A stretch of DNA of 64,000 nucleotides. Source: Cycas panzhihuaensis. Lineage: Eukaryota > Cycadophyta. This document shows, piece by piece, positions 45,715 to 58,407 of the stretch (positions within the stretch are counted from its first letter, which is position 1; the number at the start of each line of letters is the position of its first letter). Both the position numbers and the translations under genes were made by a program. A model generated the notes under the pieces. That model was not told the origin of the DNA. It made no database searches and saw only the letters and a program-made list of their open reading frames with translations. The DNA is taken from the NCBI GenBank assembly GCA_023213395.1, contig CM041465.1, positions 166,105,741-166,169,740 of the forward strand, written 5' to 3'.

Positions 45715-46116
45715 TCAATTGAAATAATCATCAAGGATAGAGGAAATGAGAGTGTTAACTTCAAGGTTAAGGGCATGAGGTATATGTTGAATGGTCACTA
45801 AAGCAAATAGGAACAATAATGATGAAGCCTGATGATGCAAAAGGAGTCGTGAGGAGTGGACCTGGTACATTCCAACCAATTAGTAGACTGTAACCTGAGA
45901 GTCAGTATATATAGTAATAGGTCCAAGGTAAAAGCAAGAAACATTTGACAAGCCTCTTATAATCGTAAGATATTCAACTTCATTATTGGTTGCCCTAGGT
46001 ATAAAAAAACCTATGGAAAGGAGGGGACTTCCTAGTTGGTCATAAGCCACCCAAGTAGAAGCATACGGTCTTGGGTTTCTCTTACTACCCCCATCAGTGA
46101 AGATACTCAATGCCAT
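45715..46116 (-). pseudogene. A-rev additional (archaeal-like) RNase H
   Basis: This is a 133-residue RNase H-fold domain, close to A-fwd 14038-14442. FTDGGSKRNPRP keeps the first Asp, PRATNNEVEY keeps the Glu, and TIYTDSQVTVY keeps the third Asp. The last motif reads IPHALNLEVNTLI, with Asn where A-fwd has Asp. One stop follows TVY. This is the best-preserved A copy of the domain. Upstream (46117-46319) is the spacer also seen in A-fwd at 13850-14037. Confidence 0.83.
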
Positions 46117-46319
46117 GGGAATGAGGGGATCAAAACTTAGATATTATATGATCGATAAAGGAATGTGTAGGAATTAACCATAAGGAGATGGTGATAAACG
46201 TAGATCTCTAACTGTGATGAAAAAAGAAGAAGGAATGTAAGTAAGATGATTATGATCAAAACCAACAAGGTTTCAAGCAAGGTTTGATCATATCCGAGGC
46301 CATGGTAGACCCAAGCAAC
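46117..46319 (-). mobile_element. A-rev remnant left of copia E
   Basis: It is homologous, inverted, to 13855-14037 of A-fwd. It ends with the GCAAC target duplication (46315-46319) of copia E. No coding content. Confidence 0.8.
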
Positions 46320-46507
46320 TGTTGAGAGGTAATGTTTTACCTCTAATCATGTATTTAGTATAAGTAGTTAGTTACTTAGTTAATAGGTAGGTTAACTGTC
46401 AAGTTATAACGGTTACCAATTCTCTATGTATTTAAAGACATCATTATCTCAATATAGATTATCACGTTCTCTCATCAGTCTTCTATCTCCTAAACCTAAT
46501 CTCAACA
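46320..46507 (+). repeat. 5' LTR of copia E (188 bp)
   Basis: It begins TGTTGAGAGG, ends CTCAACA, and is repeated at 51259-51446. The very short length is typical of several plant copia lineages. Confidence 0.93.
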
Positions 46508-46518
46508 TGGTATCAGAG
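46508..46518 (+). promoter_or_regulatory. Primer-binding site of copia E (initiator-Met tRNA)
   Basis: TGGTATCAGAG directly after the LTR is the classic complement of the 3' end of initiator methionine tRNA. Confidence 0.9.
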
Positions 46519-47180
46519 AAGGTTCAGGCTTAACTACTTGTCTTAAAGGAAAAGAAAGTTGTTCTATAGAAAAGTCAAAGGTCTTAAGGAGACAAGCTAA
46601 GGAGGCTCTTCATGCACTGATCAAGGTAATTAATGATCACAGATGCACTGCATTTTAATCGTATGGATGAGATTTTTTTGAAGTAATCAGATTGAGATGA
46701 AATTTGACCTACAAGTAGATCTCGATGTGCTCATCATCTTTCCCTTCAGCATCGAAGCCATCAGGAGCTGTTTCGGGGGCCAAACTGGGCGATTACCAAT
46801 CCACATGGGTTTTGAAAGGGAAATTCAAATTTCTCTCAGATCTGAGCATAAATCCAGGTATTTATGGACTTAAAATCTCTGGACCTTTATCTCTAAGAGA
46901 TTTCTTCTAAGTTTGAACAGATTTCTTTAGGTTTTCTTAAGAATTTTTAAGAAATTATCAATAACCCTAGTTGCCCACATTTTTATTCAAAGATAGTTTT
47001 CTCTCATTTGAAGATAAATCTGACAAAACTAACTTTAGATCTTGGTAGGCAACTGAAAAATGCTTATTTTGAGATATCATTTTCCCTAGTTTGTACACTT
47101 AGGGTTTGTACAGAAATCGTATGGAAATCCATACAGTTGTATGGCCAAGAACTATCCAGAATCCTTCTATCTTGTTAATC

Positions 47181-50100
47181 ATGGCCTCACCCTTGTTTGG
47201 TCTGTCAGAACAAGACAAACTCATAGAAGGAAACTATCACATATGGAAAATTAAAATTGAGACACTTCTCAGGGCTAGAAATAGTTGGAATATTTCTCTT
47301 AGGACTAAAACTAGACCAGATGATGCTAGTGCTACTCTACCTAGCTAGTTAGAAAGGGATAATGCAGGTGTTATTATTCTCAAACTCTCTGTAGCAGATT
47401 CCTTACTAGTGTACATTGATAAATTAACCTCTACTCCAAGCATTTGGAAATGTTTTAAAAATTTATTTGGTCAAAAGAATAAGCCCTGAATACTTGTCTT
47501 AAAATAAGAATTATATAAATTATACATGAGAGATCATGAAATAGTGATAGAATTTATACATAAAGTAACTTCTCTCAGAAATGATCTATTGAGTGCTGGA
47601 GAAATTTTGTCTCACTCAGAACTTATTCATATGGTAGCCAACAAACTACCCAAGACCTTTGACGTAACTATCAACACAATTATAAATAGTAATCAAATTG
47701 ATACAATGACTCTTGATGAACTAACAGGAATATTGCTTAGACAAGAACAAAGAAACAAACGATATGAAGATTCAACAGAACTGGAATATGCATTTGCTTC
47801 CAGATTAAATCTAGGACCTCGAAGATGAAATCAATCATAAGGAAGAGGTCAAACCCCAAATTCCAGAACTCCTGGTCGTGGACGATATCTGGATAATAGA
47901 AGACGTGGAAGAAGTCATGATTCTAGGATATGCTTTAATTGTGGCAAACCCGGATACCTTGCCATTACCTGCAGAATGTTTGAAATATGTTATCATTATG
48001 GATAGGTAGGACACTACCCATATCAATGTTCTCAAAGGAGACTGGAAATTCATAAAGTGAAAAGACTAGTGGGCAACTACAACAAAGAACAGGTGGAAGA
48101 AGATGAAGAAGAAACAACCTTCATAGTTGCCTTGTCAATAGGTCTAAAAGAAACTGATACATAGTTTATTGATTCAGGAGCATCTCGACATATGACAAGT
48201 CATCATAACTAGTTTGAAAATCTGAAACCTTGTGATGTCCATGAGTCAGTTGAATTAGATGACAAATATCCTTTAGAAATTAAAGAAATAGGCACTATTT
48301 CCATTAATGTTTAGGGCAATGTAAAGAAAATTGGAAATGTGTTATGGATTCCTGATCTTAAGATGAATCTCTTATGTGTCTCACAACTCAGTAAAAAAGG
48401 GTTGAGAATAGTGTTTGATGAAAATGGCCTATGTCAGATAATAGATGTAAAAAATAATGGGGAAGTCATTTCCAAAGGGATTAGAAATAATGATCTATAT
48501 AAACTTGTTGCAGATCCTGTAACGCCCTATCCAAATCCAAAAGCTTGTACTGCTGCAAATTTTGATAATAAAATATGCCATGTGAAGTATGGACATCTAC
48601 CATTAGAAACCTTAAGGAAAATGAAAAAAAATGACATAGTGCTTGGATTACCTAATATATCTTTTGAAAACTTTATTTGCAAAGGGTGTCAGCTCGAGAA
48701 ACATCATAGGTTGCCATTCAAAGAAAGTAAACAGAGAACACAAAATAAATTAGAATTAATCCACACAGATCTCTGCAGACCACTTACACCACTTTCAATA
48801 AATGGTTGTAGGTATTTTTTGACATTTATTGATGACTTCACTAGGAAAGTTTGGGTATATTTTTTGCATAACAAATCAGAAGTGTTTGAATTTTTTAAGG
48901 AATTTAAGGCTAAGGTTGAACTTGAATTAGGTTCTAAAATCAAATGTATTAGATCTGATGGGGGCGGAGAATATATTTCCAATGAATTTCTAATTTTTTG
49001 CAAAAGAAATAGAATTCACAGACAAGTCACTACGCCTTATACTCCATAATCAAATGGAGTAGCTAAAAGGAAAAATTGAACCCTGATGGAGATGGCTTGC
49101 AACATGGTGCACGAAAAATAGGTTCCTAAATCTTACTGGGTACAAACAGTGAATACAGCCTATTATCTTGTGAACAGAAGCCCCACCAAAGTTTTAGAGA
49201 ATATGATACCTAAAGAAGCATGGACAAGTAAAAAACCTAATGTCAGTGCATTAAAAGTTTTTGACAGCCAAGCTTATGTACACATACCAGATAAAAATAG
49301 ATCAAAATTAAATGCAAAAGGTATAGAGTGTATCATGATTAGATATAGTAAAAATTCAAAAGCTTGTAAATGCATTGATCCTAAGACAAACAAAATATAC
49401 ATCAATAGAGACATAGTTTTTGATGAAAAAAGCTTGGACTCTCAAGTCCAAACAGAAGTCATTGACGAAGATAATTCAAATAAGGAGATTCCAACAGAAG
49501 AGGTTTCAGACATCACTAAAGAGGAGATTTCATCTTGTTCACATCATGAAGACTCATATGAAGAAAACATAATGCAAGAAGCAGAATCACATATGGAACC
49601 TGTACTAAGTTTCCAAAATGAGAAAAAGCTGCCAAAATGGTTTATTAAAAGCATTGAAGATGGAGGAAATACATTGGATCACAGAACAAGAACCCAAAGA
49701 CTCAAAACTTTAGTCGAAAAGGTTGAACCACAATTGTTTCAAAAAGCCCAATATCAATCTCAATGGAAGGAAGTAATGGATGCTGAAATAAGCATAATTG
49801 ACAAAAATCAAACTTGGGAATTAGTAGAGCTTCCTCCAAGTAAATCTATGGTCAACTGTAGATGGGTATACAAAATCAAGGAAGGAGCAGATGGAAAAAT
49901 TAAAAAATATAAGGCTCGCCTAGTGGTCAAAGGATACACTCAAATAGCTGGAATTAATTTCAAAGAGACCGTCTCACCTATGGCCAAATTAAATACAGTA
50001 AGAACTGTAATAGCCCTAGAAACAATGTATAATTGGAAGGTTTGTCAATTAGATATAAAGAGTGCCTTTCTAAACGATGATCTCGAAGAAGATGTGTATA

Positions 50101-51209
50101 TGACACAACCCAAGGGATATATCAAAAAGGGGTAGGAACACTTGGTATGCAAACTAAAAGAGGCATTGTATGGATTGAAGCAAGCTCCTCATGCCTGGTA
50201 CGCTAAATTAGATCAACACCTATGTGACAATGGTTTCCAGTGTTGAAGCTCTAACCCCAGTCTCTATATAAAAAAGGAGAATGAACATATTACTCTTGTT
50301 GTTGTCTATGTAGATGACATGATATTGACAGGAAATGATGACAAATCAATTGCGAATATAAAAGAACAATTGGAGAAAGAATTTAAAATGATAGATCTTG
50401 GCCTCCTCAACTATTATCTGGGATTGGAAGTAAATCAATAGAATGAATATATATCCATTTAACAAGGCATAAAAGATCTATTAGAAAATTTTGGAATGAC
50501 TATTTGTAACCCCTATGCCACTCCTATGGAGATCAATTGTAATTTGGTCCCTGATGAAAAAGAACAAGTCGTCAATCTCACTTTATATAGACAACTCGTT
50601 GGGAGTCTGATATATCTCACTCCTACCAGGCCAGATATATCCTATTCCATTAGGCTCTTATCTAGATATATGCAAGAACCCAGAATAAGGCATTAGAAGG
50701 TAGCATTGAGGATACTGAGGTATCTAAAGGGAACATCAGAGCTAAAATTGATTTATTTAAAAGGTGGATCAGCAAACATCACAGGAGTTTGTGACTTAGA
50801 CTGAGCAAGAGACAAGGACCAGAGAAAATCAACTAGTGGCTATTATTTTTTCTTAGGGATAGCTCCAGTCTCATGGAGCAGTAAAAAGTAGCCTATAGTA
50901 GCTCTTTCATCAATAGAAGAAGAATACAAAGCAGTAGTATCAACAACGTGTGAAGCATTGTGGCTTCGACAATGTTTAAGTGATCTAAATCAACCACAGC
51001 ATAAAGCAATAATCATATATTGTGATAATCAAAGTGCTATCAAACTAACCAAAAATCTAGTCTTTCATGCCAGAACTAAGCACATTGAAGTTCAGCATCG
51101 CTTTATTAGAGAGAAGGTCCATAATAAGGAAATCAACTTAGAATACAGTCCTTCATGTGAACAAGTTGCTGATTTGCTAACCAAATCCTTGGCAAAAGAG
51201 AAATTTTAA
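47181..51209 (+). pseudogene. gag-pol: Copia E gag-pol, one frame of ~1,340 codons broken by stops
   Basis: All domains lie in one frame, with about sixteen in-frame stops and no detected frameshift. The start MASPLFGLSEQDKLIEGNYH matches the gag start of F. There are two zinc knuckles at 47931-48032: the first has Tyr for His (CFNCGKPGY), the second has Tyr for the second Cys. Protease IDSGASRHMTS is at ~48170, pre-integrase CKGCQLEKHHRLPF at ~48678, and integrase with HTDLCRP, FIDDFTRKVWVYF and IRSDGGGEY follows. RT begins near 49810 (TWELVELPPSKSMVNCRWV) with YVDDM at 50307-50321. RNase H (TSGYYFFLG, VSWSSKK, EEEYKAV, CDNQSAIKL) ends LTKSLAKEKF. Catalytic residues are largely intact. Confidence 0.9.
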
Positions 51210-51248
51210 ATTATAAGAGACAAAATAGCTTTGAGAGAGATAAAACAT

Positions 51249-51258
51249 TAAGAGAGGG
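51249..51258 (+). promoter_or_regulatory. Polypurine tract of copia E
   Basis: TAAGAGAGGG lies immediately before the 3' LTR start TGTTGAGAGA. Confidence 0.8.
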
Positions 51259-51446
51259 TGTTGAGAGATAATGTTTTACCTCTAATCATGTATTTATTAT
51301 AAGCAAACAATTATTTAGTTAATAGGTAGGTTAATCGTCAAGTTATAATGGTTACCAATTCTCTATGTATTTAAAGACATCATTCTCTCAATACTGATTA
51401 TCATGGTCTCTCATCAGTTTTCTATCTCCTAAACCTAATCTCAATA
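51259..51446 (+). repeat. 3' LTR of copia E (188 bp)
   Basis: It is the repeat partner of 46320-46507 and ends CTCAATA (CA changed to TA). GCAAC follows. Confidence 0.92.
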
Positions 51447-51451
51447 GCAAC

Positions 51452-51487
51452 TAGATCCAAAAATCCTAAATGACTCATCCAAATGAA
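51452..51487 (-). mobile_element. A-rev remnant between copia E and copia F (36 bp)
   Basis: TAGATCCAAAAATCCTAAAT and the following bases match, inverted, A-fwd 13820-13852. It shows that E and F inserted about 40 bp apart in the same A copy. Confidence 0.8.
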
Positions 51488-51700
51488 TGTAGAAGATAAT
51501 GTTTTATATAGGGTTATGATGTATGCCTAAAGTATTTTATAAGGGTCTCATATCTTTCCTCCTTTCTCTCTCAAGATGACAAGTGGCACAATCCTATTGA
51601 GTGGTTCCCATTTATACCTACTTCACAACTGTATATATATAGATAAATAATTGATTAATAAATGGAAAGAATTTAGCTATCTTCATTCTGAATATTTTCA
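51488..51700 (+). repeat. 5' LTR of copia F (213 bp)
   Basis: It begins TGTAGAAG and ends TATTTTCA. TATA-like TATATATA lies near 51633. Its first 130 bp recur at 55313-55442. Confidence 0.88.
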
Positions 51701-51714
51701 TGGTATCAGAGCAG
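51701..51714 (+). promoter_or_regulatory. Primer-binding site of copia F (initiator-Met tRNA)
   Basis: TGGTATCAGAGCAG directly follows the LTR. Confidence 0.9.
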
Positions 51715-52428
51715 GTCATTAGGTCCTCCTACCTATGAAAAAGCCAAGCTAAGGTTTTTCTAAAGAGGCAGAAGAACAAAATCAAAGTGTTGCCAAAAGG
51801 CATTGCCATCTAAGTTCAAATTTATAGAGAGCAAACATTAAGCTAAATCTATATGGAATAGTACAATCATACAGAAGTATACAAAATTGTATAGATAATA
51901 AAAATCAAAGTCTTCGAAATTTGATGAAACTTACCCAGATTGTAGATCAGAGCCTCCTCAACATTTTTTCCTTCAGAGCTGACATCAATTGAAGCCATTT
52001 TGATACAGTTTTGACTAGTTCTAAGGGTACATAGATTTGTGACCTCTCCTCACTATTTTTATTCAAAAATCTAACAAAAATCACTAGTACAAAGTGCTTG
52101 AATCCTTTCTCATTCTAAAACAAAGGATTTAAATCAGTTCTTTTAAGTGTTAATCTTAGTTTTCAAGGATTTTTTATCATTTTTACAAAAAATACTTAGG
52201 CACAAGTTTGGACCTATTTCCTACTATATCTCTCAAATCTGAAAGTGAATTAAGATACTAACCTCAGTTTCAGATACCCATTTTCAGGTACTCTGATTTG
52301 ATATCATTTTCTCCTTCATTTGTATACTTTAGGATCTATATAAATTTTCGTACAATTGATCGTACGTCTATTCGTATAGCTGCATATCAATACTTTTGTC
52401 ATCCTCAAAAATTAATTTGCAAATAGTC

Positions 52429-55276
52429 ATGGCCTCCTCTATTAGATCACTACCTAAAATTGATAAATTAACTGAAATGAACTTTAGTATTTAGAAGATA
52501 AAAATAGAAGATCTCTTAAGGGCAAAACATGCCTGGAAAATTACCATTGGGGATGAAAAATAACCTTCTAATGTTGTAGATCTAATAAACTGGGAAGAAA
52601 GGAACAATACTATTGTCTCCATACTCAAGCTCTTAATCTCTGATTCCTTATCAATATATGTGGATGGTTTAGAGAATGTAAGTGAAATATAGAAAATAAT
52701 ATCTTATATGTTTAGTAGAAAGAATGAAGCAAGAATAAAGTGAGATCTTATATACATTAATCTATGTGGTCCATTTACATCAATTTCAACAAATGGGGCA
52801 AGGTATTTCTTGACTTTTATTAATGATTTTTCAAGAAAAGCATGGGTATATTTCCTTTCTAATAAACTAGAAGCATTTAATTATTTTAAAGAATTCAAGG
52901 CAAAAACTAAATTGGAAAGCAGTAAAAAAATTAAATGTATTCATTTAGATACAAGGGGGAATTTACATCTAATGAGTTCCTCCATTTTTATAAGACCCAT
53001 GGAATCCATAGACAATTTACAACTTCTTATATACTTCAATCAAATGGGGTTGCAGAAAGAATGAATAGAACTATTATAGAAATGGCTCAATGCATGCTAA
53101 ACAATAGTGAGATAGCTAAGAAATACTAGGTAGAGGCTATACACATAGTTGTATGTTTGATTAATAGAAGTCTAACTCAATCATTAGATAATGTAACACC
53201 TAAAGAGGTGTGGACAAGACACAAACCCGATATAAGTCATCTAAAGATTTTTGGTTGCAAGGCATATGTTCACATCCTTGATAAGAAAAGAACCAAGTTG
53301 GATAACAAAAGCATTGAATGCATAATGGTTGGGTACAATGACCATTTAAGAGCATACCGATCTCTCAACCCAAAGACAAACAAACTTCATGCAAGTTAGC
53401 ATGTAGTTTTTGATAAGAAGAGAGAACTTATTAAAATAGTGCCTTAAGAAATAAATATCGACGATCAAAACTCATAAACTATTTAGTTAGAAGATAAATT
53501 AGATATTACTTCTGAAAGCATTGAGATAGAAAATAATGCTTCAGAGGAAATATCTTTAGACAACCAACATGCAAGTGATCCTAACACTTATCTACCTAAT
53601 ATGAAATAAGGTAATGGTTCAAATACTCATTTAGAAGATAAAGAAACCAAGTCACCATAAGAACATTCCTAAAAAAGAGTGCCAAAATGGTATCTCAAGA
53701 CACTTGAGGAAAAAAAATGAGAAATATTTGAACATCAAACTAGATCTTAAAAACTACAAGCCTTAATTTGTTCTATCGAACCAAGTTCTTATAAATAAGC
53801 AAGTAGCTTTCAATATTAGAAAGTAGTAATAGATACATAGATTGAAGCTATAACTGGAAACAAAACTTAGGATTTAGTATCAGCTCCTAAAAATAAATCT
53901 ATTATAAATTGTAAATGGATATATAAAATAAAGAAAAAGCCAAATAAGGAAGTTGAGAAATACAAGGCAAGACTAGTAGCAAAGGGCTACACATAGATAA
54001 TTGGAATTGATTGCAAAAAAACATTTTCTCTAGTAGCCAAACTGAATATAGTAAGAATAGTAATTGTAGTTGCTACTAAAAAAGGGTGGAAGATTTATTA
54101 AATGAATGTCAAAAGTGTCTTCTTGAATGGAGATCTACAGGACGAAGTATATATGTATCGGCCTAAAGGATATATAAAGCCTACATAGGAAAATATAGAC
54201 TATAAATTAAAAAAGGCATTGTATGGAATCAAACAAGCACCAAGAGGCTAGTATGCTAAGCTAGATTTATATCTCACTCAAAATAGCTTCCATTAATGTG
54301 AATCAGATCATAGTCTGTACGTAAAATCCAATCATAGCTTAGCGTCTATCATAATGGTGTATGTGGATGACATGACGATCACTAGAGATGACAAAGATGC
54401 AATAACATTCATTAAAAGGGAATTTGAGAAAGTTTTTGAAATGATAGATCTAGGAATGTTACATTACTACCTCAGTATAGAAATAGAATAAGAATTACTC
54501 CATTGTTCTTTCACAATCTAGATATATCAAAAAATTGCTAAGTTCATTCAAAATGGATAGTTGTAATACCATCATCACACCAATGGAAACAAGAATTGTG
54601 CTAAGCATAGAACAAGGAGCACACCCTATTGATACAACCTTATATAAACAATTAATTGGAAGCCTAATTTATCTCATAGCCACATGACTTGACATTTCAT
54701 ATGTAGTTAGTGTAGTTTCCATATTCATAAAAAATCCTAAAGTCCCTTATCAGAATGCTAAAAAAAGAATTTTAGGATACCTAAAAGGAACCATGAATTT
54801 TGGTTTAGAATATAGAAGGGATAATAATATATAATTGACTAGTTTTTACAACTTTGAGATTGGAGATAGAATAGATAGGAAGTGAACATCAAGATATTAA
54901 TTTTTTCTGAGAGAATCATTGATCTCTTGGAGCAGTAAAAAGTAACACATAGTTGCATTATCCTCAACAGAAGTTGAATACAAGTCAGTAGTCAATGCAA
55001 AATGTGAAGGAGTATGGATCATACAACTCTTGAAGAATCTTGGACAAGAATAAGTAATAACTACTTAGATATTCTGTGACAATCAAAGTATAATTAAAAT
55101 GATAAAAAACCTAGTGCTATATATAAAAACAAAGAAGATAGAGGTACACCATCATTTCATTAGAGAAAAAATGCAGAATAGGAAAATCAAGCTTCAACAT
55201 TGTACTTTAGGAGACCAAACTATTGATGTCCTTACCAAATCTCTTGGCAGGGAAAATTTTATTGTCTTTAGAGATT
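52429..55276 (+). pseudogene. Copia F gag-pol with internal deletion
   Basis: Gag starts MASSIRSLPKIDKLTEMNFS, and after about 104 codons (near 52741) the sequence jumps to integrase (DLIYINLCGPFTSIS). The rest of gag, the zinc knuckle, protease and pre-integrase are therefore gone, about 1.2-1.3 kb compared with E. Integrase (FINDFSRKAWVYF) shifts frame near 52935-52960 and continues with EFTSNEFLHFYKTHGIHRQF and ISHLKIFGCKAYVH. RT has KARLVAKGYT, LKKALYGIKQAPRG and YVDDM at 54360-54374. RNase H has LISWSSKK, ALSSTEVEY and CDNQSIIKM, ending LTKSLGRENF. Stops are frequent. It cannot supply its own protease. Confidence 0.85.
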
Positions 55277-55303
55277 AGTTAGAATTAAGATAGATAAAAC
55301 ATT

Positions 55304-55312
55304 AAGAGGGGG
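55304..55312 (+). promoter_or_regulatory. Polypurine tract of copia F
   Basis: AAGAGGGGG precedes the 3' LTR start TATAGAAG (TG changed to TA). Confidence 0.8.
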
Positions 55313-55442
55313 TATAGAAGGTATGTTTTATCTAGGGTTATGATGTATGCCTAAAGTATTTTGTAAGAGTCTCATATCTTTCTCCCTTTCTCTCTCAAGG
55401 TGACAAGTGGTACAATCTTATTGACTGGTTCACATTTGTACC
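55313..55442 (+). repeat. 3' LTR of copia F, first 130 bp
   Basis: It matches 51488 onward to TTTGTACC, then breaks abruptly at TGAAAC, the start of element C. The remaining 83 bp are expected beyond the right end of C. Confidence 0.88.
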
Positions 55443-58047
55443 TGAAACGCGTCTACGGGGTGGTCTCCTACGTTTAGTAAGATATGACTAACTAAGGTAT
55501 AGTTGGGCTATGAGTGGGGTCAATCGGTAAGAAAACACCACACAGGGCGTCCATGTGCTAGAGCACGGATTTGGGACCTGCAAATGGCACCTAATTGCTT
55601 TAGGGTGATCTTCGGAGAAGGACGCAAGGTGAGGCCTTGGGTCGTCCCAAAAGGTAAGGCCCTCCTACCCCTTAGATGGCCAGGAAGAGGAAGAGGGATC
55701 CTGAAGAGTTGCATCTTCTCGAGAAAGAGAGAAGGTGACGTGCAGGTGAAAGTGCGTAGTATGATATCCTACGTATGGGCTAGTCGAGGTAGTGAGGAAC
55801 AGATAACTCACATTCGAGAAAACTACCTACATATGATAAAAGCAACTAAGAATGAAAAGATACACAAATACAAAGATGATTTTCTTTCCTCTTTTTTGTT
55901 TCCTATATGTTTTAGTATGCAAACATATGCATGGAAGAAAAATACTGCAAGAAAGGACAAAAAGGAGAAGAAGAATACCTAGACACGACATGCGAATGGA
56001 GTGTTGTGACCTTCGTTTCTTTTTGCACCCTCCCACTCCAACTTGTCGGGTCTATGAGACTAGCCAGCGATGGTTGCCGTGAGTGGTCAAGGGGCTGTCT
56101 TACCTTCCCCAAATATGCAAAAGAAGCAAAGCAAGGCAAGGACAGTGAAAAAAAAACAAGGAAATGTAACTAACAAGAGGCCAACCTGTAAACGGACTCA
56201 CCTCGTGTGTATCTCTATTACCACAAAACCTGCCAATCACAACATAAACGTTTCTCCCTCCCAGAAGAAGGGGTACCAAATATATCTACTATATGTATGT
56301 GTAAATACAAAGGAGCCCATATCAAATTAAATCAAGGACATATTGCACATTACTCCAAAAAAACTCTAAACATGACTCAAGCAAGCATCAACACCAGCCG
56401 GTACCCAAAGTAAAAGAGTTAGCCTCGGAATGGCCAGCGCACCCACCGAAATCTCCATGTGGCCTCGAGAAAAGAAAATTAAACTATACTGATTGTATAG
56501 GGCAGCGAGTAAGAGAGAAGATGAACCAGCAGAATGATGTACAAGCGCACCCAAGGGACGAAGTGCTATGAGCAGTAAATTATCTGGTTGGGGTGGGCTA
56601 CAGGTCATAAACCAACCGAGAAGGGTTTTAGGGCTTATGTGGTGCCCAAAACCAGCAAATGTGGGTCTGAAACTAGCGTGGCAAGGGGTTGCCAATGCTG
56701 GTTCAGATTTAGAGACAGGCTCCCAAGTCCCTAGCCCAACTCCAAGGGAGGCAGTAGGTGCAAGAGGAAGGAAAGGAAGGGTTTAGACCCTTGGGGAGAA
56801 GGTCAACAAGGAGGACTAACCTCGCCTTTCTCCCTTCACTTTCCTTGTGTCACCCTCTTACACAGCCACCTTAATGTGGACTTGCAAGAAAATGAAGGGG
56901 AGCACTGCAAGATAGGGTGCAAAGAGCTAGTTCTTAAAGGGTACAAAGTCAAGAACAACAAATATACTAAGAACTGTTCATAGAAAGTAAGGGAAAAAAT
57001 ATAAATCTTAAAGCAAACACTGAGAAGTACCTTGCAGCAGGGAATAAAAGCTTATTCCTACTGGAAAATAGGAGAAGAAGCCTGTGTTTGATAGGCTTTG
57101 GAGGCTGGCTTGAAGGAGAGGCAACCATGGGAACACAATTGTGGTTTTGGGACCTTGGAGCTTTGCTTTGGAGAGTTCTTGTGAATGCTCCTTTCTCCAC
57201 CATGAAAACCTACAAAGAGAGGGCCTGAGCTGCCGGAGTTGGACGCAGCAGGAATCCCTGTAGAAAGAGTAGCAGAGCCAAAGAGCATGTCCTTTTGCAG
57301 TCCTGTAGAGAGAGCTATGGTAGTGCAATGAAAAAAATGGAAGAAGAAGAGAGCCAAATGATTCACTTTTTGGGTTTTATCTCTCCACTAACCCCAAGTG
57401 AACGTTTAGGGTTGCGGGAAAGTGAAAAGGTGTGGATGCCATGTGGCAGTTCTCTGAAAAGAGCGGGAAGTACCGCGACTGTTTTAAAAAATAATTTCAA
57501 ACAGTCGCACCGTGGTAAACTTCACGGTACCGCTAAGTTTACAACAGTGTGGGCCTGTAGGCTAAAATTAGGATAGAAATGGGGTCTGAAGCCAAACAGT
57601 ATGTATGTTAAGGCTAAGTAGACTGGGGATTGTTGCCCAGGTGATCGACAGGTGGTCAGAAGAGAGGGACGGGTCTCAACCAGGGGTCCTATCATACTTA
57701 GAAAGCAAATCAAAGTAGAGGCAGGATGCTGCTATGGGTGTGACACGACCAACTAAGGTGTTCAAGGGGCTGTGGAGATGGTGTGGGTGGCTGAGTGCCA
57801 TATGGGGCGCATGACTCGCTGAGGAGTGCCCCCATAGTAGGTCGTTATAGGATGAGTGGCATGCGGCAGGCACAATCAATGTGATCAAGCAAGAAAGCAA
57901 TGCAATCATGCAAATGACAAGCAAGCATGCATCAGGAAATACACTAAGCGACCTCGGTCAAACAAGAATGAGGATGGGAGTAAGAACATATACCTGAGCT
58001 TACCTAAGTTGATGCGTTCCAAGTCCATTCCCGGTAGTCGGGAAACA
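55443..58047 (-). repeat. 3' LTR of element C (2605 bp)
   Basis: It is homologous to the B LTRs throughout, with many substitutions and small indels. A longish open frame at 55503-55982 is not conserved in B and is treated as noise. It contains the near-palindrome at 57515-57542. Confidence 0.88.
57515..57542. repeat. Palindromic module in C LTR
   Basis: GTAAACTT and AAGTTTAC (8-bp perfect arms) surround a GGTACC core. It is shorter than the B version because the CAAAGATC part is missing. Confidence 0.8.
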
Positions 58048-58060
58048 CTGCCCCCTTGGC
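58048..58060 (-). promoter_or_regulatory. Polypurine tract of element C
   Basis: On the minus strand GCCAAGGGGGCAG abuts TGTTTC of the 3' LTR, as in B. Confidence 0.85.
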
Positions 58061-58407
58061 AACAGAGCCTCACCGCTTAGAAGCGTGGTGCGATGGCGAA
58101 TGCTGGCAACCAAAAACTATTAATAGTACATACATACATATATAAATAAATTATGAATAGCATATGGACCAAGGGTATCGGCGAGTGTCACAGCGGAACG
58201 CGTGGACAAGGGAGACAGAGACGAGGACAATATAGGGGATGCCTATGCGTCATCTAAAAGTTGACCTGTAAGTGAAGAAAGCAAATGAGGGGTATGCCCC
58301 CGTTGCTGAAGTGCAATGAGTGATATGAGGGCACCCAATAGACCAAACAAGCAGATCAGAATAAAGGCGACTAGAGACTTGAGCAATGGGTTGGCCAAGC
58401 AAGTCTC

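Larger units (their letters stand above)
46320..51446 (+). mobile_element. Copia element E, full length (5,127 bp)
   Basis: This is a complete copia element with 188-bp LTRs at both ends and target duplication GCAAC (46315-46319 and 51447-51451). The empty site can be read in A-fwd (GCTGC in TCTAGCTGCTTGGG near 13853). By eye the LTRs differ at about 18 of 188 positions, so the insertion is old. Related to copia F by LTR-proximal and gag-start similarity. Confidence 0.93.
51488..55442 (+). mobile_element. Copia element F, internally deleted, 3' LTR split by element C
   Basis: The 5' LTR is complete (213 bp) and the primer site is present. The pol region is deleted between gag and integrase, and the 3' LTR is cut after 130 bp by element C. 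The left target site reads ATGAA (51483-51487); its partner must lie to the right of C, outside the window. Confidence 0.88.

Noticed and set aside
49000-51209. Possible env-like third gene in copia E
   Set aside because: RNase H ends at 51209, only 50 bp before the 3' LTR, so there is no room for an extra gene.
55503-55982. 159-codon open frame in the C LTR
   Set aside because: It lies inside the 3' LTR, has no recognisable domain and is not open in either B LTR.
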